Shown here one piece after another: positions 23,126 through 31,384 of a stretch of DNA of 64,000 bases. The stretch lies in the NCBI RefSeq assembly GCF_002355475.1, contig NZ_AP014862.1:2914001-2978000 (forward strand), in the 5' to 3' direction. A model generated the notes under the pieces. It was not told the DNA's origin. It saw only the letters and a program-made list of their open reading frames with translations, and made no database searches. Each line of letters opens with the position of its first letter. Positions within the stretch are counted from its first letter, which is position 1. Origin of the DNA: Pseudomonas furukawaii (GTDB lineage: Bacteria; Pseudomonadota; Gammaproteobacteria; Pseudomonadales; Pseudomonadaceae). The position numbers and the translations under genes are program-made.

Positions 23126-23443
23126 CTAGATAATCGCTTCCATCTCATTCAGCGCCCGGTACAGCTTCCCGCGCAGCGGTTCCATCAAGCAGTGCAGGTG
23201 GTCGCTGTAGAGTTTTTCGGCGTGGGCCGCGTGTAGAAGCTCCAGGAGCATCTCCAGGGCGCCATCAATGCTGGTCAGGTTGAAGTAAGTTTCCCGCTGC
23301 CGCTCCAGCTCATCCACCAGGTGCCCGAGGTGGTTGAGCTTGGTGTCGAAGTTGTTGGCTTTGAGCAGGGCGCTGTCGGCACCACGGAGCAGGTTGAAGT
23401 GAGTGTGAAGGTCGCGGAGTTCGTCTAGGGCGTTCACTGCCAT
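23126..23443 (-). CDS. Small ORF in the icd position, cassette A (105 aa)
   Basis: 105 helical residues (M-A-V-N-A-L-D-E-L-R-D-L-H-T-H-F, then repeated leucine-rich helices to L-N-E-M-E-A-I-I). No recognised domain. Its Shine-Dalgarno GGAG at 23454-23451 is the direct target of the upstream C4-like RNA: bases 23453-23459 are complementary to the RNA's hairpin loop. By analogy with P1 icd, translation of this ORF is probably the controlled step for the downstream antirepressor. Unlike cassette B, it is not overlapped with the antirepressor. Confidence 0.7.
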   Translation of the reverse strand: MAVNALDELRDLHTHFNLLRGADSALLKANNFDTKLNHLGHLVDELERQRETYFNLTSIDGALEMLLELLHAAHAEKLYSDHLHCLMEPLRGKLYRALNEMEAII

Positions 23444-23493
23444 GGTGGTTCTCCAGAGAGTTTGTCCTTCACCGTCCACCACCTCTGCCACGA

Positions 23494-23573
23494 GTGGTGG
23501 ACGGAGCCGTGCGGGTTGGCGGACCAGTCTCTGGGCTGGCGGGGCGGTGAAGCCCCCCACGCACGGCTCGTCC
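23494..23573 (-). ncRNA. C4-type antisense RNA, cassette A
   Basis: Read on the minus strand, GCCGTGCG (23567-23560) pairs with CGCACGGC (23513-23506) as the closing stem of a three-way junction. Inside are hairpin 1 (23556 to 23537, GGGGGC/GCCCC type) and hairpin 2 (CCAG/CTGG with an 8-base loop at 23535-23528). The hairpin-2 loop is complementary to the Shine-Dalgarno of the next ORF (23453-23459, 7 bases), and the 3' end (23504-23494) is complementary over 11 bases to 23472-23482. This is the a/a' and b/b' arrangement of the P1/P7 C4 RNA. A second copy with compensating changes is at 36706-36785. Confidence 0.82.
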
Positions 23574-23598
23574 ATTTGGGACAAAGCAATGCAGCGAG

Positions 23599-23630
23599 CA
23601 CAAAAAACCGCCGAAGCGGCGGTTGTGTCC
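23599..23630 (-). terminator. Terminator-like hairpin upstream of C4 RNA A
   Basis: On the minus strand AACCGCC (23624-23618) pairs with GGCGGTT (23612-23606) and is followed by a run of six T (23607-23602), overlapping the end of the stem. A matching hairpin precedes the C4 RNA of cassette B. It may end transcripts from genes S/R, or be part of the cassette's leader. Confidence 0.6.
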
Positions 23631-23830
23631 GCCAGAGATGCTAAGGGCCGCCAAGCCCTTACTGCTGCCGATGCAGCATCGGCAGCACCCTACGAGCGGC
23701 ACGCGAAGGCTAGCAACCTGAGTTCCTTGTTGAAATTTCCGAGAAGCTGAGCCGCGTGTAGGACACTGCTACTTCAAGCCGAAGTCCAACCTCAACTACA
23801 AGGGGTTGCGATCATCACAACGCCTTCGCT

Positions 23831-24286
23831 TCAAGGCCCCACCAGGTGCGCCAACAACTGATCCCGAATGTGCTGTAGCTCCGCATCACTGAACCCCAAC
23901 AACTCCCGCTGGCTGTACTGCACCTGCGGCGCATTCCGTCCTGCCCGGTCTCTCAGACCGTACTGGTGGATGCGGGCCAGGCGCGCGGTGCGGCCGAGGA
24001 AGCCGATGGCGATGCGCTCGGCGCTGCTCTGCAGCTTGAGGTGCCGGGCGGTGCGCAGCTTGGCGAACATTTTGCGGCGGATGCGCCCGGCCTTGCTGCG
24101 CAGCTTGCGGGGTTTGCGCGGGGCGTAGGCGCTGCCGTCCGGGTTGCGCTGGCTGGCGATGCGTTGCTGCTGGCTGCGGCGCAGGTCGCGGGCGATGGAT
24201 TGGGTGAGGCGCCGGCGCTCGGTGGGGCCGAGTTTGACCAGGAGCGCGCCGGCCCAGTCCTCCAGGGCGCGCAGGTCATTCGACAC
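23831..24286 (-). CDS. S: Tail completion protein S
   Basis: 151 residues, L-E-D-W-A-G-A-L-L-V-K-L near the N-terminus and S-Q-R-N-P-D-G-S-A-Y-A-P-R-K are P2 gpS hallmarks; basic centre (R-K-P-R-K-L-R-S-K-A-G-R-I-R-R-K). Overlaps R by 11 bases. In P2 V follows directly; here an accessory insertion of about 2.6 kb separates S from V. Confidence 0.9.
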   Translation of the reverse strand: MSNDLRALEDWAGALLVKLGPTERRRLTQSIARDLRRSQQQRIASQRNPDGSAYAPRKPRKLRSKAGRIRRKMFAKLRTARHLKLQSSAERIAIGFLGRTARLARIHQYGLRDRAGRNAPQVQYSQRELLGFSDAELQHIRDQLLAHLVGP

Positions 24287-24806
24287 GGGTGGGGCCCGGA
24301 TGCGGGGTTTCGAGGTCCACGCCCCTGGGCGGCGCGCTGTCCCAGGCGGCGAGCAGGGTATTGCCCGAATAGAGGGCGTAGCGCGCGGCGGGCTGGTGTG
24401 GGGTGAGTGGGGGTTCGTCCGGGTGTTGCAGTTCCAGGCGGCCCTCGCGGTGGCGCTGGACGATGACGCGCTCGGTGAGGGGAAGGGTGATGGCGAGGTC
24501 GACCTTGCTGTTGTCGAGGCGGTCGGCTTCGAAGGTGATGGCGTCCTTGCCCCTGTCGTGGTTGGCCAGCAGTTCCGGCTGGTGTTCGCGCAGCCAGGCG
24601 AGGAGGGGCACGGCGATGGCGTCGGCGTGGCCGGCGTAGTCGGTGAAGATGAGGTTGAGGCTGTAGCTGTACTCGAAGGAGAGGCCGGCCGCGGCGGTGC
24701 TGCGGATCCTGCCGTTGTCGATGAACAGCAGCAGGCGCTCGGGGTTGTGGCTGAGCTCGGGGATGCTGGCGAGGAGGTGGCGGCGCAGGGAGTCGGGCTT
24801 GTTCAT
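24276..24806 (-). CDS. R: Tail completion protein R
   Basis: 176 residues starting M-N-K-P-D-S-L-R-R-H-L, with N-P-E-R-L-L-L-F-I-D-N-G and L-S-F-E-Y-S-Y-S-L-N-L, a recognisable P2 gpR pattern. Start overlaps the preceding small gene's stop (ATGA). Confidence 0.9.
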   Translation of the reverse strand: MNKPDSLRRHLLASIPELSHNPERLLLFIDNGRIRSTAAAGLSFEYSYSLNLIFTDYAGHADAIAVPLLAWLREHQPELLANHDRGKDAITFEADRLDNSKVDLAITLPLTERVIVQRHREGRLELQHPDEPPLTPHQPAARYALYSGNTLLAAWDSAPPRGVDLETPHPGPTRVE

Positions 24807-25009
24807 GCGCGGTACCAGCCGAGGGCGTTCATTTCACTGACTTCCAGTTTGCGCAGGTCGCCGATGACCACGGCGCAGCGGATGTGGGGGTGGATGCGGG
24901 CGAGGTGGGCGACGAACCGGCGGACCGCTTCGCTGGGGGTGCCTTCCGGCAGGGCGAAGATGTCGCCGTTCTGGGGGCTGAGCTGACGAATCTGCTTGAG
25001 GGTGATCAT
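24803..25009 (-). CDS. Hypothetical protein between endolysin and R, 68 aa
   Basis: 68 residues, M-I-T-L-K-Q-I-R-Q-L-S-P-Q-N-G-D-I-F, no signal or membrane segment. ATGA overlaps at both ends (endolysin upstream, R downstream) show it is a real, coupled gene. It occupies the place of the lysA/lysB/lysC genes of P2 but has no spanin features. Function unknown. Confidence 0.65.
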   Translation of the reverse strand: MITLKQIRQLSPQNGDIFALPEGTPSEAVRRFVAHLARIHPHIRCAVVIGDLRKLEVSEMNALGWYRA

Positions 25010-25809
25010 GCCGCGTTCTCCGCGTTGGCGTGGCGCTTGTAGGCGCGGGCCAGCTTCACGTCGTAGAGGTTCCGGGCGTAGGCGGGGCCGTTGTAGAGCC
25101 TGGCGAAGGCGGCCCAGCGTTTGCCCTGGAGGGCGCTCAGGAGCTGGGGGTCGGTTTCGATGAAGCGGGCGAAGGCTTCGAACTGCTGGTCTTCGCTTTC
25201 TTCCATGGCGGTGGCGAATGCCTGGACGCTGGGGTAGCCGAGGCGTTGCCAGTGGAAGCCCATGATCTGGAACGCTCCCCAACTGGTGGACTGGAGGGCG
25301 CAGCTGTCGTCCAGAAGACGGGCGTTGGCCAGGCGCTGGTGTTCGGCCGTGCCGCCGACGTAGCCACCCGGGCGGGGGTTGATGAGGTTGGGGTGAAGGG
25401 CTGCGAGCGGGTCGGCCTGCTGCGGGCGGGTGGCGCTGAGTTGCCGGTACATGATGTGGCGCTCGAAGAGGATGACGGGCTTGCCGTTGGGCAGGAAGCC
25501 CTGGCCGCGGCTTTCCACTTCGTTGATGGCGTAGAGGGCGGCGGGTTCGACCCGGAGCCGCTCGGCGATGGCGGTGAGGGTGCGGTTGCGGAGCAGGCGC
25601 GGGTCGTCCTGGTTGGCGAGGGCGGCCTGGGTCTTGGGCCCGGCGATGCCGTCGGGGACGAGGCCGGTCTGGCGCTGGTAGGTGCGCACGGCGGCTTCGG
25701 TGGCATCGCCGAAGTGGCCGTCGACATAGAGCTCTGCGCCGGCCAGGTTGAGTTGTTGTTGCAGTTGACGGACAGCCTGGCCGCGTTGCCCGTGGCGAAG
25801 GAGGGTCAT
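25006..25809 (-). CDS. Endolysin: peptidoglycan-binding domain plus N-acetylmuramidase
   Basis: 267 residues. Residues 1-70 form a peptidoglycan-binding domain (L-R-H-G-Q-R-G-Q-A-V-R-Q-L-Q, then D-G-H-F-G-D-A-T-E-A-A-V-R-T-Y-Q). The rest is a DUF3380-type muramidase: the catalytic Glu is in I-N-E-V-E-S-R-G, followed by L-F-E-R-H and S-W-G-A-F-Q-I-M-G. It lacks a signal peptide, so it needs the adjacent holin for release. Overlaps the holin by four bases. Confidence 0.9.
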   Translation of the reverse strand: MTLLRHGQRGQAVRQLQQQLNLAGAELYVDGHFGDATEAAVRTYQRQTGLVPDGIAGPKTQAALANQDDPRLLRNRTLTAIAERLRVEPAALYAINEVESRGQGFLPNGKPVILFERHIMYRQLSATRPQQADPLAALHPNLINPRPGGYVGGTAEHQRLANARLLDDSCALQSTSWGAFQIMGFHWQRLGYPSVQAFATAMEESEDQQFEAFARFIETDPQLLSALQGKRWAAFARLYNGPAYARNLYDVKLARAYKRHANAENAA

Positions 25810-26120
25810 TGCGGGCCTCCGTTCTGGTGGAGGTGGCGCCGGGCGATGGCACGGACACCCTCGACGCCGAGCAGGCCGATGACGCCGCCGAAGAAGGGGG
25901 CGGCGCTGGCCGGGATGGCGATGAGCTGGAGGCCGGCGCTGGCGGAGAGGGTGATGGCGCCGCACAGGGGGGCTTCGAGACCGACCTGGCGCAGGCCTCC
26001 GCCGCCGTAGAGAACCCGCAGGCCGGCGATGACGGTGCCGAGCAGGGCGGCGTAGACGGCGGGCCAGTGTTCTTCCAGCCAGGTGGCGAACCAGGCCCAG
26101 TGTTCGGGCTTTTCGGGCAT
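25806..26120 (-). CDS. Holin
   Basis: 104 residues. Hydrophobic segments at roughly 20-37 (A-V-Y-A-A-L-L-G-T-V-I-A-G-L), 53-72 and 74-92 (A-P-F-F-G-G-V-I-G-L-L-G-V), with a charged C-terminus (R-R-H-L-H-Q-N-G-G). Start M-P-E-K-P-E-H-W-A-W-F with GGAGCC upstream. It fits phage holins of the HP1/lambda-S class and is directly coupled to the endolysin. I see no separate Rz/Rz1 spanin pair near it. Confidence 0.8.
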   Translation of the reverse strand: MPEKPEHWAWFATWLEEHWPAVYAALLGTVIAGLRVLYGGGGLRQVGLEAPLCGAITLSASAGLQLIAIPASAAPFFGGVIGLLGVEGVRAIARRHLHQNGGPQ

Positions 26121-26136
26121 GGGGGGCTCCTTTGGG

Positions 26137-26343
26137 TCAGTCCCAGAGTCGGATGGGCGTCCGCTCGGGCTCGGGTGGTTGTGGGGGCAGGCGGACGGCG
26201 GTGCCCTGGTGCAGGACGGGGCCCTGTTCGGCGAGGCCGGGGTTGGCCTGGAGCACGGCCTCGGTGATGCCGGCGGTGCGTCCGTAGATTCGCCAGCAGA
26301 GGGCATCGAGGGTTTCGTCCTGGTGGGCGATGGCGATGTCCAT
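26137..26343 (-). CDS. X: Tail protein X
   Basis: 68 residues. D-E-T-L-D-A-L-C-W-R-I-Y-G-R-T and V-L-Q-A-N-P-G-L-A are the gpX LysM-like pattern. Overlaps L by one base. Needed for tail assembly. Confidence 0.93.
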   Translation of the reverse strand: MDIAIAHQDETLDALCWRIYGRTAGITEAVLQANPGLAEQGPVLHQGTAVRLPPQPPEPERTPIRLWD

Positions 26344-26804
26344 CAGATGAGTTCCACGGTGGTGCGTGGGCGGCCGAGCAGGTCGCGGATGGCCCAGCGC
26401 TGGTCGCGGCGCAGTTCGTCGATGCTGGGGGTGAGGGCATCGGCGTTGGCCTGGCCTTCGCCGCTGCTGTCGAGGCTGCGGTAGCGTTCGGCGAGTTCGG
26501 CTCCGGTACCGCAGGCGATGGCGCGCAGGTAGAGCAGGACGAGCGGGCTCCGGTCGCCCAGGCGTTGGGTCGGGACGGCGTCCAGGTGGGGGTGGCCGGC
26601 GGCCTGGTGATGGGCTTTGTAGGGGGCCAGTTCACGGTTGGTGTGAAGCATGGCGCTGAGGGCGGCGGCCTTGAGCCGGGCGTTGGTGATGGAGGCGTCG
26701 AGGCGCAGTTCGGCGCGCAGGGACTCCGCCTGGATGTCGGGCCACCATCCGTCGTTGGCGAGGGTGAGGGGGGCGCTGTGGCCGCCGGCGATGAATCCGC
26801 TCAT
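26343..26804 (-). CDS. L: Head completion protein L
   Basis: 153 residues. I-T-N-A-R-L-K-A-A-A-L-S-A-M-L-H-T-N-R-E-L and A-I-R-D-L-L-G-R-P-R-T-T-V-E-L-I are typical of P2 gpL. Acts after DNA packaging. A gap of 100 bases separates it from M. Confidence 0.92.
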   Translation of the reverse strand: MSGFIAGGHSAPLTLANDGWWPDIQAESLRAELRLDASITNARLKAAALSAMLHTNRELAPYKAHHQAAGHPHLDAVPTQRLGDRSPLVLLYLRAIACGTGAELAERYRSLDSSGEGQANADALTPSIDELRRDQRWAIRDLLGRPRTTVELI

Positions 26805-26904
26805 GGCTGCTCCTGGGTCGGCGGTGGTCGGGGCCGTTCCGTCTCACTTCGCTAACGCAAGTCGGTTGGGCCCCGAGCCGCCGGGGTTGCGGGGGTCCGC
26901 TCGG

Positions 26905-27603
26905 TCAGCTGCCGGTGGCAGCGATTCGTTTTTGCAGGCGTTCGGCCTGCTCCAGGTCCTTTTTGCCGCCGCAGGCGCTGTGCAGTTCGATGGCGCGCTT
27001 GAGCAGCTCGATGCCGGCGGCGACTTGCCCGGGGCGGCCGGGCTCTTCCTCGGTGAGGCCGGCGAGGGTGGCCCGGCCCATGGCGAGGTGGAGTTTGGCG
27101 CGCACTTCGTCGGGCATGTCCTGGTCGACGGTGAGCAGGGCGGTGCGGTGCAGGGTGGCGAGGTCGAAGTGCTCGCCGGTCTTCTGCGCCTTGAGTGCGG
27201 CTTCGGCGATCTCCTCGGCCACCAGGCAGCCGGTGGTGCGCTGGAAGCGGTCGGGCATGACCAGTTGGTGCTCCAGCACGTAGGCGGCGATGTCCAGGGC
27301 GCCTTTGTAGTCGCCGGCGTCGATGTGCCAGACCATGAGGGTGGTGAGCACTTCGTCCTGGGCGCCGCGGCCTTCCGCGAGTACGCCCTGGAGGTAGGGG
27401 GCGTATTCGGGCAACAGCTGGCGCTTGAGCTCGGCCTTGCCCTGGTTGGACTGGATCTGCCGCAGGCGCAGGCGGTGCTGCAGGAGCTGGGCGAGCTGCA
27501 GCTCGTAGGCGTTGGCGCCTTCCATGCTGTCGTCGCGGCCGGCCTGGGCCGCCTCGAGGGCGGCGGTGACGCGCTGGAAGTGCTGGCGGGCAGGGCTGCT
27601 CAT
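26905..27603 (-). CDS. M: Terminase small subunit M
   Basis: 232 residues. M-S-S-P-A-R-Q-H-F-Q-R-V-T-A-A at the N-terminus and M-V-W-H-I-D-A-G-D-Y near 120 are gpM hallmarks. It recognises cos. Start at 27603 follows the N stop by 2 bases; a much longer open frame upstream is a shadow of capsid genes. Confidence 0.93.
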   Translation of the reverse strand: MSSPARQHFQRVTAALEAAQAGRDDSMEGANAYELQLAQLLQHRLRLRQIQSNQGKAELKRQLLPEYAPYLQGVLAEGRGAQDEVLTTLMVWHIDAGDYKGALDIAAYVLEHQLVMPDRFQRTTGCLVAEEIAEAALKAQKTGEHFDLATLHRTALLTVDQDMPDEVRAKLHLAMGRATLAGLTEEEPGRPGQVAAGIELLKRAIELHSACGGKKDLEQAERLQKRIAATGS

Positions 27604-27605
27604 GG

Positions 27606-28616
27606 TCAGGGCCCGACCAGGATGTTTTCCGCCAGGCTGGCTGCGGCCAGTTCTTCGATCACGTAGCTCTCGTTGACTGACTCGTAGTTCTCGATGCGGT
27701 CGCGGGCGGCGTGATCGACCAGGGTGCGGCGGCGAGTCTCCAGTTGCCAGTAGATGGAGAGGTTTTCCAGCGGGGTGATCATCAGCCCGTCGGCAGGGAA
27801 GTAGGGCACGCGCACGGCGGGCAGGTTGCCCAGGCGTTTCTGGCTGGTGACGATGTCGGAGGCGAGCATTTCGCTGGGCGCGTGTTGCTGGTTGATGATG
27901 GGGAAGTATTTGTCGGCCAGCAGCTTGCGGCCGCAGATGGCGACCAGGCGGGTGTCTTCCTGGAAGACGGGGTGGATGAACTCCTCGACCATGTCGAACA
28001 CCAGGGCGTCGAGGTTCTTGTAGTCGCCGTCGGCGCCGATGACGATCTTGCCGCTGCCTTTCTTTCCTTCCGTCATCACGCGCGCGGCGTTCTCGACGCG
28101 CATTTTCTGCAGCCAGCCGATGTTCACGTCCTGCAGGAGGGGGTTCTTGGCCTTGTTGGAGGTGGCGGCGCGGCTGACGCCGTTCCAGCCGATCATGATC
28201 CGCGCCAGGGCCTGGTTGTGGACGATGAGGTTGCGGATGCGCGTCTGGAAGTCGGGGAACTTGGCCCAGGCGTCGAGCTTCTGGTAGCGGATGTGGGTGT
28301 CGAAGTTGGTCTGTTCGCAACGGTAGCGACGCTGGTCCAGGCCGGTCGGGTCGTGGGTCTGGCGCGCCTGTTTTTCGGTGTCGGTGGTGCTGGCGGTGGG
28401 GCTGTCGATGTCCAGGCCGACCTTCTCGCCTTCCTGCTCGCGCACGCCGTAGACGTTGATCCGCGAGAGGAAGGAGCTGGATTCCTGGATGCGGGTTTCG
28501 AGCTTCTGCTCGATGGTGGGCTCGACGTTGAATTTCTTGCTGACGTCGGGCACGCCGTTGAGCTGGCCCAGTTGCTGGGTGAAGGCGTTGTAGAGGACGC
28601 GGGTTTCGTTGCGCAT
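27606..28616 (-). CDS. N: Major capsid protein N
   Basis: 336 residues; starts M-R-N-E-T-R-V-L-Y-N-A-F-T-Q-Q-L-G-Q-L-N-G-V, the conserved gpN start. Q-T-N-F-D-T-H-I-R-Y and I-M-I-G-W-N-G are further hallmarks. The N-terminal scaffold-proximal part is removed by the O protease in P2; cleavage site not predicted here. Confidence 0.95.
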   Translation of the reverse strand: MRNETRVLYNAFTQQLGQLNGVPDVSKKFNVEPTIEQKLETRIQESSSFLSRINVYGVREQEGEKVGLDIDSPTASTTDTEKQARQTHDPTGLDQRRYRCEQTNFDTHIRYQKLDAWAKFPDFQTRIRNLIVHNQALARIMIGWNGVSRAATSNKAKNPLLQDVNIGWLQKMRVENAARVMTEGKKGSGKIVIGADGDYKNLDALVFDMVEEFIHPVFQEDTRLVAICGRKLLADKYFPIINQQHAPSEMLASDIVTSQKRLGNLPAVRVPYFPADGLMITPLENLSIYWQLETRRRTLVDHAARDRIENYESVNESYVIEELAAASLAENILVGP

Positions 28617-28640
28617 GGGGTTCTCCGATGGGGCTCCGGG

Positions 28641-29480
28641 TCAGCAGTCGGTGAGGATCTGGCCGTTCTCGCCTGTGGCCGGCGGTCGCTTGGGCTGGCC
28701 GGGGTCGTCGCTTTCGCCGAGTTGCTGTTTGAGGGCGGCGAAGTCCTGGGCGAGCTGGGTCAGCTGCTGCTTGAGCACGCTGACTTCCTGGGCGGTGCCG
28801 GCGGCGGCCTGGCTCTGTTCGTCGGCGAAGCTGAGCAGGCCGGTGAGGGCCTCGCCCAGTTCGGCGAACTGGGTGTCGTCCTGGCTGGCCTTGGCTTTGT
28901 TGCGGCCGACCAGGCCGTTGACCAGGTCGAGCAGTTCCTTGAAGCGACCGGGGGCTTCGCTGACTTCCTCGAACTCCAGTTCGGCCTCGATGGCTTCGCT
29001 GAACATGGCGGTGGCGGAGTAGTGCCGGTCGCGGAAGGGGCTGGCTTCGGGCTTTTCGGCGGAGAAGGCGAGCACGTCGGTGCCGAGGCTGGCCGGGGAG
29101 TCGGTGACGGCCATGCCGACCAGGTAGGCCTCGCCGGTGTCGGCGAAGTTCTCGTCCAGTTCGATGGAGGCGTAGATCTTCTGCCTGGCCTTGTTGAGGG
29201 CGATGAGGTCGGCGGTGGGCTCGATCTGGGCGAAGAGGGCGAGCTTGCGTTCGCCGTTGACTTCGACCTCTTCGGCCTTGACGGCCAGGACGTCGCCGTA
29301 GGCGCGGAAGGGGCCGTCCGGCAGCAGGCTGCGCAGGTGTTCCAGCCAGACGCGGGCGCCGTAGGTGCTGCGGTTGAAGTTGCGGGCGGCTTGCTCCAGC
29401 CAGTTGCGCTTGATGGTGCGCTTGTCGGTGGTGGCGCCTTCCACGGCGACTCGGAACCATTTGGAGCGGTATTTCTTCAT
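28641..29480 (-). CDS. O: Capsid scaffolding protein/protease O
   Basis: 279 residues. N-terminal serine protease part with M-K-K-Y-R-S-K-W-F-R-V-A-V-E-G, W-L-E-H-L-R (candidate His) and P-A-S-L-G-T-D (candidate Ser); C-terminal half is a coiled-coil scaffold (E-V-S-V-L-K-Q-Q-L-T-Q-L-A-Q-D-F-A-A-L-K-Q-Q). First gene of the O-N-M-L operon; divergently placed from P with a shared Ogr-like site between them. Confidence 0.93.
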   Translation of the reverse strand: MKKYRSKWFRVAVEGATTDKRTIKRNWLEQAARNFNRSTYGARVWLEHLRSLLPDGPFRAYGDVLAVKAEEVEVNGERKLALFAQIEPTADLIALNKARQKIYASIELDENFADTGEAYLVGMAVTDSPASLGTDVLAFSAEKPEASPFRDRHYSATAMFSEAIEAELEFEEVSEAPGRFKELLDLVNGLVGRNKAKASQDDTQFAELGEALTGLLSFADEQSQAAAGTAQEVSVLKQQLTQLAQDFAALKQQLGESDDPGQPKRPPATGENGQILTDC

Positions 29481-29556
29481 GCTGGGGTGCCCTCACGGCG
29501 CGGTTGGCGTGGGGGCATGGTGGGAACTGGTGCGGGGAGCGGCAACGAGGCGGACT

Positions 29557-29575
29557 TGTAGCGGGCGAGGTTACA
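29557..29575. promoter_or_regulatory. Ogr-type activator site between O and P
   Basis: TGTA (29557-29560) and TACA (29572-29575), 11 bases between. It is 77 bases upstream of the O start and 49 upstream of the P start, so one palindrome may activate both divergent late operons, or there may be a second, weaker site that I cannot see. Confidence 0.72.
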
Positions 29576-29623
29576 GGCCGGCCGACTACTGAAGGTCGCG
29601 CGCGCGGCGGCAGCATCCGGGCC

Positions 29624-31384
29624 ATGAATGCCGCCGTTGATATCCCGCCCCGAGATGATCGCCGCCAGGCCAAGTTCCTGTACTGGATGGGCTGGCGGGT
29701 GTGCGAGATCGCCCAGCACCTGGTGCTGAACGAGAAGACGCTGCACGCCTGGAAGACTCGCGATGGCTGGGACCGCGCCGACAATGTGGAGCGCATTGGT
29801 GGCGCCCTGGAGGCGCGGCTGGTGCAGCTGATCCTGAAGGACGGCAAGAGCGGCGGCGACTTCAAGGAGATCGATCTGCTGCACCGCCAGTTGGAGCGGC
29901 AGGCGCGCATCCAGCGCTTCCAGGATGGCGGCACCGAAACGGAGCTGAACCCGAAGCTGGCGGCGCGCAACGAGGCGCCGAAGCGCAAGCCCAAGCGCAA
30001 TGACATCGACGAGTCGCTGACCGAGAAGCTGGTCGAGGCCTTCCTCGATGGCTGTTTCGACTACCAGCGCGACTGGTACCGGGCCAGCGACCAGAGAACC
30101 CGCGTGATCCTCAAGAGCCGGCAGATCGGTGCGACCTGGTATTTCGCCCGTGAGGCGCTGATCGATGCGCTGACCACGGGGCGCAACCAGATCTTTCTCA
30201 GCGCCTCGAAGAGCCAGGCGTATCTGTTTCGCGGCTATATCCAGGCCTTCGCCCGTGAGGTGGTGGGCGTGGAGCTGACCGGCGACCCGATCCTGCTGCC
30301 CAACGGGGCGTCGCTGTACTTCCTCGGCACCAACGCGCGCACGGCCCAGGGCTATCACGGCAATTTCTACTTCGATGAGTTTTTCTGGACCTTTCGTTTC
30401 GAGGAGCTGAACAAGGTCGCCTCGGGCATGGCGATGCACAAGAAGTGGCGCAAGACCTACTTCTCCACGCCCAGTTCGATGGCGCACGAGGCCTACAGCT
30501 TCTGGACCGGGGAGCGCTTCAACAAGGGCAAGCCGGCCGCGCAGCGGATCCAACTGGATGTGAGCCATGACTCCCTGCGTCAGGGACGGCTGTGCGAGGA
30601 CCGCATCTGGCGGCAGATCGTGACCATCCTGGATGCGGAGCAGGGCGGTTGCGACCTGTTCGACATCGAGGAGCTGCGCCTGGAGTACAGCGCCGAGGCC
30701 TTCGCCAACCTGCTGATGTGCGAGTTCGTCGACGACGGCGCCTCGATCTTTCCGCTGGCCATGCTGCAGCCCTGCATGGTGGACAGCTGGGAGGCGTGGG
30801 CGGAGGAGTACAAGCCACATGCGATGCGGCCGTTCGGTGACCGCCAGGTGTGGGTGGGCTACGACCCGGCCGAGACCGGCGACAGCGCCGGCCTGGTGGT
30901 GGTGGCGCCGCCGGCGGTTCCGGGTGGGAAGTTCCGCGTGCTGGAGCGGCATCAGTTCCGTGGCATGGACTTCGCCGCCCAGGCCGAGGCGATCCGCAAG
31001 GTGACCCAGCGCTTCTGGGTGACTTACATCGGCATCGACACCACGGGCCTGGGTTCCGGCGTGGCCCAGCTGGTGCGGCAGTTCTTCCCGAATGTGAAGA
31101 CCTTCAGCTACTCGCCGGAGGTGAAGACGCGCCTGGTGCTCAAGGCCTTCGACGTGGTGAAGAACGGCCGCCTGGAGTTCGACGCCGGCTGGACGGACTT
31201 CGCCCAGTCCCTCATGGCTATCCGCAAGACCATCACTGCTGGCGGTCGCCAGTTCACCTACAGCGCCGGCCGCAACGACGCCACCGGCCACGCCGACCTG
31301 GCCTGGGCGCTGTTCCATGCCCTGCACAACGAGCCGCTGGAAGGGCAGACCACGGCCAACACCGGCTTCATGGAGATCAACTGA
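29624..31384 (+). CDS. P: Terminase large subunit P
   Basis: 586 residues (P2 gpP about 590). N-terminal helix-turn-helix (A-K-F-L-Y-W-M-G-W-R-V-C-E-I-A), Walker A-like L-K-S-R-Q-I-G-A-T-W about 160, Walker B F-Y-F-D-E-F-F-W about 245 and nuclease-type G-Y-D-P-A-E-T-G-D-S near 410. ATG 29624 was chosen over the upstream frame start by homology to the P2 N-terminus. Confidence 0.95.
   Translation: MNAAVDIPPRDDRRQAKFLYWMGWRVCEIAQHLVLNEKTLHAWKTRDGWDRADNVERIGGALEARLVQLILKDGKSGGDFKEIDLLHRQLERQARIQRFQDGGTETELNPKLAARNEAPKRKPKRNDIDESLTEKLVEAFLDGCFDYQRDWYRASDQRTRVILKSRQIGATWYFAREALIDALTTGRNQIFLSASKSQAYLFRGYIQAFAREVVGVELTGDPILLPNGASLYFLGTNARTAQGYHGNFYFDEFFWTFRFEELNKVASGMAMHKKWRKTYFSTPSSMAHEAYSFWTGERFNKGKPAAQRIQLDVSHDSLRQGRLCEDRIWRQIVTILDAEQGGCDLFDIEELRLEYSAEAFANLLMCEFVDDGASIFPLAMLQPCMVDSWEAWAEEYKPHAMRPFGDRQVWVGYDPAETGDSAGLVVVAPPAVPGGKFRVLERHQFRGMDFAAQAEAIRKVTQRFWVTYIGIDTTGLGSGVAQLVRQFFPNVKTFSYSPEVKTRLVLKAFDVVKNGRLEFDAGWTDFAQSLMAIRKTITAGGRQFTYSAGRNDATGHADLAWALFHALHNEPLEGQTTANTGFMEIN

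Noticed and set aside
23469-23702. 77-residue minus-strand frame across cassette A leader
   Set aside because: Same situation as in cassette B; no ribosome binding site and overlaps the structured RNA.
29504-29623. Upstream extension of terminase P
   Set aside because: Open frame continues upstream, but it runs through the Ogr-like site and promoter region; the ATG at 29624 gives the family's normal N-terminus.
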